A stretch of 19,083 nucleotides of DNA from Merdiplasma sp905207905 (GTDB taxonomy: Bacteria > Bacillota > Clostridia > Lachnospirales > Lachnospiraceae), in contig CABRXX010000051.1 in NCBI GenBank assembly GCA_902475025.1, positions 1 to 19,083 on the forward strand. Direction: 5' to 3'. Made by a program: the position numbers and the translations under genes. The stretch's first letter is position 1; each line of letters opens with the position of its first letter. The notes beneath the pieces are model-generated. The model did no database searches. It was not told the DNA's origin and saw nothing but the letters and a program-made list of their open reading frames with translations. This document shows, piece by piece, positions 14,062 to 19,083 of the stretch.

Positions 14062-14835
14062 TCAACTGCGCTGTCTTCTTGCTTCATACATTAACACTGC
14101 AGCTGCCACCGCCGCATTCAGGGATTCTACCTGTCCGCTCATGGGGATCCGGATATAGCAGTCTGCCAGATCCGCTGTCTCTTTCGTCAGTCCCTGGCTC
14201 TCATTTCCTATTAAAAAAGCGCTGGGCTTCCCATAATTTTCCTGGTCGTAGGTATTTTTCCCCTGCAGGTGCGCCGCATACAGAGAAATCCCCTGCTGCT
14301 GCCACTGGCGTAAGGCGCCCCGCAGATCGTCCGTATAGTAAAAGGGCATCCGGTAAACAGAACCCATGGTGGAACGGATCACCTTAGGGTTATACAGATC
14401 CACGCAGTTTCCGCTAAGAAGGATTCCAGTCACTCCTGCTCCCTCCGCAGTGCGGAAAATCGTTCCCAAATTTCCAGGATCCTGAAGATTCTCCAGAGCC
14501 AGGCAAAAAGGTGTTCCTCCCCTGGCAAGCTCCGAAAATTCATAATGGAACTGCCGAACCACGCAGAGGACGCCCTGAGGCGTCTTGGTGTCAGATACGG
14601 CCTCAAATACGGAGTCTGACACCACCTCGTATTCGCAGTGCTCCAGCTCTCTGCGATGATCTGCATTATTATAGAAAGAACTGGATACATATACTTTCTG
14701 CAGCCGCTCCTTGGGCGCCTCCCGGAACATCTTGATTCCCTCCACCAGGAAAACATCCTGTTTGTTCCGCTCTCTCGCCTTTTTCTTCAGCTGGATCAAA
14801 TTTTTAATCTGACTGTTGGTTGAACTGGTAATCAT
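14062..14835 (-). CDS. TrmH/SpoU-family RNA 2'-O-methyltransferase
   Basis: A cytoplasmic SAM-dependent enzyme of 257 residues that methylates a ribose 2'-hydroxyl, probably in 23S rRNA. The N-terminal ~100 residues resemble the SpoU substrate-binding domain (NSQIKNLIQLKKKARERN, VFLVEGIKMF). The knotted SPOUT domain shows motif 1 LENLQDPGNLGTIFRTA (114-130, with N122 and R128), motif 2 IGNESQGL (209-216, E212) and motif 3 IPMSGQVESLNAAVAAAV (230-247, S238 and N240). It starts 9 bases after the pfkA stop, with GGGGAG overlapping that gap, so it is translated from the pfkA message. The exact rRNA position cannot be told from the sequence. No terminator was seen after it. Confidence 0.93.
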   Translation of the reverse strand: MITSSTNSQIKNLIQLKKKARERNKQDVFLVEGIKMFREAPKERLQKVYVSSSFYNNADHRRELEHCEYEVVSDSVFEAVSDTKTPQGVLCVVRQFHYEFSELARGGTPFCLALENLQDPGNLGTIFRTAEGAGVTGILLSGNCVDLYNPKVIRSTMGSVYRMPFYYTDDLRGALRQWQQQGISLYAAHLQGKNTYDQENYGKPSAFLIGNESQGLTKETADLADCYIRIPMSGQVESLNAAVAAAVLMYEARRQRS

Positions 14836-14844
14836 GAAACTCCC

Positions 14845-15819
14845 CTATATGCTCAGAGCCTTGCTGACCCGCAGCATGTACTCCGGCAAGCTCTTCTGCA
14901 TGGCCAGCGCCTCATTGATATCAAAATCTACATACTCCCCATTCTGATAGCCCACTACCCGGTTGGACTTGCCCTCCGCCAGCAGATCGGCTGCATAGGC
15001 GCCCATCATGGAAGCATATACCCTATCCTTGCAGGTAGGGCTTCCGCCCCGCTGCATATGCCCCAGAATCGTAGCCCTGGTCTCCACGCCTGTAGCTGCC
15101 TCGATCCGTCTGGCCATACTGCTGGAATGGCCGATTCCCTCTGCGTTTACGATAATATGGTGCTTTTTTCCCCGCTTCCGGTTCTGAATAATGTTATTGA
15201 TCAGCTTCTGCTCATCGTAGTCATAGGACTCTGGCAGAAGAATATCCTCCGCTCCGTTGGCAATGCCGCACCACAGAGCGATATACCCTGCATTTCTGCC
15301 CATTACCTCAATGATGCTGCACCGTTCATGAGAAGTGGAGGTATCACGCACTTTGTCAATGGCATCCATAGCCGTATTTACCGCTGTATCAAAGCCAATA
15401 GTATATTCTGTACAGGCGATGTCCAGGTCAATGGTTCCCGGCACTCCAATGGTATTGATTCCGTGCTCTGCCAGCTTCTGGGCTCCTGCAAAAGAGCCGT
15501 CTCCGCCGATAACCACCAGCCCCTCAATGCCATGCTTGCGGCAGATCTCCGCACCCTTGGCCTGCCCCTCCGGAGTTCGAAACTCATGACAGCGTGCCGT
15601 ATACAGCAGCGTACCGCCTTTAGAGATGGTATCTGACACATCTCTGGCCGTCAGATCCACGATCTCCTCATTTAACAGTCCTTTATATCCCTGATAAATT
15701 CCCTTTACACTCATTCCCTGTGCAATCGCCTTGCGGACTACCGCCCGGATTGCCGCATTCATGCCCGGCGCATCTCCGCCGCTGGTAAGCACACCGATTG
15801 TCTTAATTTTCGCAGCCAT
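14845..15819 (-). CDS. pfkA: ATP-dependent 6-phosphofructokinase
   Basis: This enzyme phosphorylates fructose 6-phosphate to fructose 1,6-bisphosphate, the committed step of glycolysis, in the cytoplasm. The 324-residue length is standard for the bacterial tetramer. The start is fixed by AGGAGGAAGAACT before the ATG. GGDGS (105-109) and PGT (127-129) have glycines at the two positions that separate ATP enzymes from PPi enzymes, so ATP is the likely donor. TIDLD (129-133) contains the expected catalytic aspartates D131 and D133, but leucine replaces the usual asparagine between them. The MGRNAGYIA (173-181) and ILGHMQRGGSPT (251-262) signatures are intact. It has its own promoter and precedes the methyltransferase gene by 9 bases. 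Confidence 0.97.
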   Translation of the reverse strand: MAAKIKTIGVLTSGGDAPGMNAAIRAVVRKAIAQGMSVKGIYQGYKGLLNEEIVDLTARDVSDTISKGGTLLYTARCHEFRTPEGQAKGAEICRKHGIEGLVVIGGDGSFAGAQKLAEHGINTIGVPGTIDLDIACTEYTIGFDTAVNTAMDAIDKVRDTSTSHERCSIIEVMGRNAGYIALWCGIANGAEDILLPESYDYDEQKLINNIIQNRKRGKKHHIIVNAEGIGHSSSMARRIEAATGVETRATILGHMQRGGSPTCKDRVYASMMGAYAADLLAEGKSNRVVGYQNGEYVDFDINEALAMQKSLPEYMLRVSKALSI

Positions 15820-15876
15820 AGTTCTTCCTCCTGTCTGGCAAATCTCCCTCAGCCCATAGAAATCAAACTCAAAAAT

Positions 15877-15905
15877 ATTCTAATCTATTTTCCTATATTT
15901 GTAAA
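15877..15905 (-). promoter_or_regulatory. Sigma-A-type promoter of pfkA
   Basis: The minus strand has TTTACA (15905-15900), a 17-base spacer and TAGAAT (15882-15877). The leader is about 50 bases and ends in a strong AGGAGG. The promoter lies in the 165-base gap after dnaE, so pfkA does not depend on read-through. Confidence 0.78.
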
Positions 15906-15984
15906 GCAAAGTATGAGGCCTGACTTCTGCTTTTCCCTCTGCCAAATCCACGCTGTTTTGTCATCCCCTGCCCTCCCAAAATCG

Positions 15985-18900
15985 CTATCTTCTTCGCTCT
16001 GTCACTTTCACATTATCCGGCCCGAAAGCACTGGTGAGCTGTCCCAACAGTTCCCCGGAAGCCTTTACGCTGTAGCGCTCTCCCAGGCGCTTCACCGCCT
16101 TGGGATTTCTCACATAGATCACCAGTTGATCTTTTCCATCACTGGAGGCAATCATCCGGTAAAGTTCCTGCTCCCTGGCAGCAAACTCTTCTCTGGACTC
16201 AAACTGAATCCAGACGTCTCTTGGCACATCCTCAAAGGACCAGATCTTTTCGCAGATCAGCTTGCTGGCTTTCTCATCCTCTCCGGCAACCCGTCCCTGG
16301 ACAAAGACTTTTGCATCCTCCTGGATCAGCGCATGGTACCGCTCATAATCCCTGGGGAACACTACCACCTCCACCGTACCCACTAGATCCTCCAGCTGGA
16401 AAAAAGCCATGGTTTTGTTGGTCTTCGTGTATTTCACAGTGCGGCCTGATACCAGTCCTCCGATGATCGCTTTGGAGCCGTCCTGAATTTTGGGCGCTCC
16501 CGCCTCCTCATCCAGGGCAAAATCACTGGACAGGGCGGAGATATTTTTTCTCCAGATTCCCTCATATTCCTCCAGTGGATGACCACTGACATAAATCCCC
16601 AATACTTCCTTCTCAAAGGCGAGGAGCTGCCCCTTTTCATACTCGCCCACATCCGGCAGCTTAATGGAAAACTCCTGCTTTTCCTCCTCCCCCATCAAGT
16701 CGAACAAGGACATCTGACCGCTTATGGAGGATTTCTTATCCTGAGCCACACTGTCCATCACCTGAGCGTACACCATCATCAGCTGTCGCCTGGTGCCTCC
16801 CAGACCGTCCATGGCCCCCGCTTTAATGAAATTTTCAATGGTTCGTTTATTCACTTCCTTGCCGTTGGTGCGCTCCACAAAATCTTTCAGATCACGGAAA
16901 GCGCCCCCTCTCTCCCGCTCTTCCAGGATCGCCTGAATGACCGGACGTCCAATGCTCTTGATGGCAGAAAGACCGTAGCGGATGTTCCGGCCATCCACAG
17001 AAAATTCGCCTTCTCCCTGATTGATATCCGGGGGCAGGATCTGAATTCCCATCTGCCGGCAGGTCATAATATACTCCGCCACCTTTCCCGGATTATCAAT
17101 CACGGAGGTCATCAGGGCTGCCATAAACTCCACCGGATAATAATATTTCAGCCAGGCCGTCTGATAGGACACCACCGCATAGGCCGCTGCGTGAGATTTA
17201 TTAAAAGCATATTTGGCAAAGTCGGTCATATCATCGTAGATCTTGTTGGCCACAGATTCGCTAATCCCATTGGCAATACAGCCAGGAACCCCCTCCTCCG
17301 GATTTCCGTACACAAAATTCTGCCGTTCCTTTGCCATCACCGCTGCCTTTTTCTTGGACATGGCCCGGCGCACCAGATCGCTTCGGCCAAGCGTGTAGCC
17401 CCCCAGATCCCGCACGATCTGCATTACCTGCTCCTGATACACAATACAGCCGTAAGTGGACTCCAAAATCGGTTTTAACTGCGGACAGTCGTAAGTGATG
17501 GAGGCAGCGTTGTTCTTGCCCCTGATGTACTGGGGAATAAAGTCCATAGGACCCGGGCGGTACAGGGAGATCCCTGCGATCACATCCTCCAGGCTCTGAG
17601 GCTTCAATTCTTTCATAAAGTTTTTCATGCCAGCGCTCTCCAGCTGGAACACTCCGTCTGTCTTTCCTGTTCCCAGTGAGGAGAGCACCGCCTTATCATC
17701 AAAATCAATATGATCAATATCAATCGTCTTTCCGCTGGATTTTTCCGCCAGCCTCACTGCATTCTGGATCACAGTCAGCGTCCGCAGCCCCAGAAAGTCC
17801 ATTTTTAAAAGTCCCAGCTCTTCCAGGGTAGTCATCGTAAACTGGGTGGTAATGGAACCGTCGGAAGCTCTGGAAAGAGGTACATACTCGTCCACAGCCT
17901 TTTGGCTGATCACCACCCCGGCCGCATGCATGGAGGTATGGCGTGGAAGCCCCTCCAGCCGCCTTGCCATGTCAATGAGGGTATGGATCTGCTCATCACT
18001 CTCGTACATGGTGCGCAGCTCCTGACTCATTTTCAGCGCCTTGTCAATGGTAATATTCAGCTCGTTGGGCACCAGCTTGGCAATGGTATCACACAGGGCA
18101 TAGGGCAGATCCATCACCCGGCCCACATCCCGGATCACGCCCCTGGCCGCCAAAGTACCGAAGGTAACAATCTGCACCACCCGGTCTTTTCCGTACTTGC
18201 GCACCACATAGTCAATCACTTCCTGCCGCCGTTCAAAGCAGAAATCCACGTCAATATCCGGCATGGACACCCGCTCAGGATTTAAGAAGCGCTCAAACAG
18301 CAGATTGTATTTGATAGGATCCAGTCTGGTAATCCCTAAAGTGTACGCCACCAGGCTCCCGGCCGCAGAACCTCTTCCCGGCCCCACCATGATGTCATGA
18401 TCCCTGGCATACCGGATAAAATCCCAAACGATCAGGAAGTAATCCACATATCCCATGGTCTTTATCACATCCAGCTCATAGTCCAGCCGCTTTTTTAGCT
18501 CCTCTGTCACCGGATGATACCGCTCCTGCAATCCCCGGAAGCACAGTTCATTTAAGTATTCCCAGGCTGTATACCCTTCCGGCACGTCAAACTTAGGCAG
18601 CTTGGTAACTCCAAACTCAATATCCACATGGCACCGCTGACCAATCTTATAGGTGTTTTCCAGAGCCTCCGGTGCGTAAGGGAACAATTCCTCCATCTCT
18701 TCCGGAGACTTTACATAATACTGGCCGCCCTCATACCGCATCCGATCCTCATCTGCCAGCTTCTTTCCAGTCTGGATGCACAGCAGGATATCATGGGAAG
18801 CCGCGTCGGACTCATAGGTATAGTGAACGTCATTGGTAGCCACCAGTTCCATTCCCAGCTCCCGGCTCATGCGAATCAGCTGCTGATTCACTGTTTTTTG

Positions 18901-19083
18901 TTCCGGTATTCCATGATCCTGCAATTCCAGAAAAAAATTCCCTTTTCCAAAGGTCTTTTCATATTTCAAAGCTGCTGCCCTGGCCTCATCATAGAAACCC
19001 CGCAGAAGATTTCTCTGCACTTCTCCAGCCAGACAGGCGCTTAAAGCAATGATGCCTTCATGATACTGCTCCAGCACCTCCAT
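15985..19083 (-). CDS. dnaE: DNA polymerase III subunit alpha, DnaE type (partial, N-terminus off the right edge)
   Basis: The replicative polymerase subunit. The visible 1032 residues begin at an internal methionine. By comparison with E. coli DnaE (D401 there, D276 here) about 125 residues of the N-terminal PHP domain lie outside the window; the tail of that domain (ACLAGEVQRNLL, VATNDVHYT) is present. The catalytic aspartates are D276 and D278 (MPDIDVDF) and D429 (KMDFLGLRTL), with the expected spacing. GPGRGSAAGSLV (234-245) binds nucleotide. A helix-hairpin-helix region lies near 740-770, QMSLFD (790-795) is a good beta-clamp-binding motif, and an OB fold follows at about 870-945 (IIGGLVSGRTVKYTKTNK). 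It lacks a proofreading exonuclease, as DnaE types do. It ends 80 bases before the pfkA -35, with no clear terminator. Confidence 0.97.
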   Translation of the reverse strand: MEVLEQYHEGIIALSACLAGEVQRNLLRGFYDEARAAALKYEKTFGKGNFFLELQDHGIPEQKTVNQQLIRMSRELGMELVATNDVHYTYESDAASHDILLCIQTGKKLADEDRMRYEGGQYYVKSPEEMEELFPYAPEALENTYKIGQRCHVDIEFGVTKLPKFDVPEGYTAWEYLNELCFRGLQERYHPVTEELKKRLDYELDVIKTMGYVDYFLIVWDFIRYARDHDIMVGPGRGSAAGSLVAYTLGITRLDPIKYNLLFERFLNPERVSMPDIDVDFCFERRQEVIDYVVRKYGKDRVVQIVTFGTLAARGVIRDVGRVMDLPYALCDTIAKLVPNELNITIDKALKMSQELRTMYESDEQIHTLIDMARRLEGLPRHTSMHAAGVVISQKAVDEYVPLSRASDGSITTQFTMTTLEELGLLKMDFLGLRTLTVIQNAVRLAEKSSGKTIDIDHIDFDDKAVLSSLGTGKTDGVFQLESAGMKNFMKELKPQSLEDVIAGISLYRPGPMDFIPQYIRGKNNAASITYDCPQLKPILESTYGCIVYQEQVMQIVRDLGGYTLGRSDLVRRAMSKKKAAVMAKERQNFVYGNPEEGVPGCIANGISESVANKIYDDMTDFAKYAFNKSHAAAYAVVSYQTAWLKYYYPVEFMAALMTSVIDNPGKVAEYIMTCRQMGIQILPPDINQGEGEFSVDGRNIRYGLSAIKSIGRPVIQAILEERERGGAFRDLKDFVERTNGKEVNKRTIENFIKAGAMDGLGGTRRQLMMVYAQVMDSVAQDKKSSISGQMSLFDLMGEEEKQEFSIKLPDVGEYEKGQLLAFEKEVLGIYVSGHPLEEYEGIWRKNISALSSDFALDEEAGAPKIQDGSKAIIGGLVSGRTVKYTKTNKTMAFFQLEDLVGTVEVVVFPRDYERYHALIQEDAKVFVQGRVAGEDEKASKLICEKIWSFEDVPRDVWIQFESREEFAAREQELYRMIASSDGKDQLVIYVRNPKAVKRLGERYSVKASGELLGQLTSAFGPDNVKVTERRR

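Noticed and set aside
15904..15932. Hairpin after dnaE as a terminator
   Set aside because: The stem has a bulge, there is no U-tract, and it overlaps the pfkA -35 element.
16579..17478. 299-codon plus-strand frame inside dnaE
   Set aside because: Antisense shadow of dnaE; no start signals and no recognisable domain.

Overview
The window looks like a chromosomal segment of an anaerobic Firmicute, most likely a Lachnospiraceae-type Clostridium relative. The pointers are strong AGGAGG-type ribosome sites, sigma-A-like TTGACA-N17-TATAAT promoters, a DUF4364 protein, a SleB-type cell wall hydrolase with SH3 domains, a dnaE-pfkA-rRNA methyltransferase neighbourhood, and an ABC transporter paired with an OmpR-type two-component system. 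No rRNA, tRNA, CRISPR array, phage gene, transposase or insertion sequence was seen. All identifications come from reading motifs; no database search was possible.

Layout. Positions 1-4345 (minus strand) hold a four-gene signalling and export module. In transcription order it is an OmpR/PhoB-type response regulator, a sensor kinase with one membrane helix and no external domain, an ABC ATPase, and a large FtsX-type permease that runs off the left edge. The ATPase and permease have their own promoter region, with TGACA motifs repeated in helical phase (steps of 21, 11 and 21 bp). The two repeats next to the promoter are placed as PhoB-family activators usually are, so the regulator probably switches on the transporter.

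Positions 4451-5491 (minus) hold a PLP-dependent beta-eliminating lyase/threonine aldolase-like enzyme between two terminators. Positions 5668-9095 (minus) hold two tandem, clearly paralogous membrane-anchored NodB-type polysaccharide deacetylase-like proteins with an uncommon long insert in the catalytic domain. They share a strong promoter at 9240-9268, back to back with an equally strong plus-strand promoter (9291-9319). That promoter drives the only two plus-strand genes: a YhcC/YtqA-type radical SAM enzyme and a DUF4364 winged-helix protein. A long hairpin separates these from a convergent XRE-type regulator (10947-12047).

Positions 12386-13873 (minus) encode a secreted cell wall hydrolase: signal peptide, two SH3-like domains, a very acidic repetitive linker and a SleB-type catalytic domain. 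Upstream of its promoter lies a perfect 11-bp tandem repeat resembling a CiaR-type response-regulator site. Positions 14062-15819 (minus) hold a two-gene unit, 6-phosphofructokinase followed by a TrmH/SpoU rRNA methyltransferase. Positions 15985-19083 (minus) hold DNA polymerase III alpha (dnaE), whose first ~125 residues lie beyond the right edge.

Three of the minus-strand units concern the cell envelope (ABC module, deacetylase pair, SleB hydrolase). Two of these have 11-bp direct repeats of the kind bound by OmpR-family regulators. I did not find a clearly new system. The most distinctive items are the phased operator, the CiaR-like box and the paired deacetylase-like proteins.
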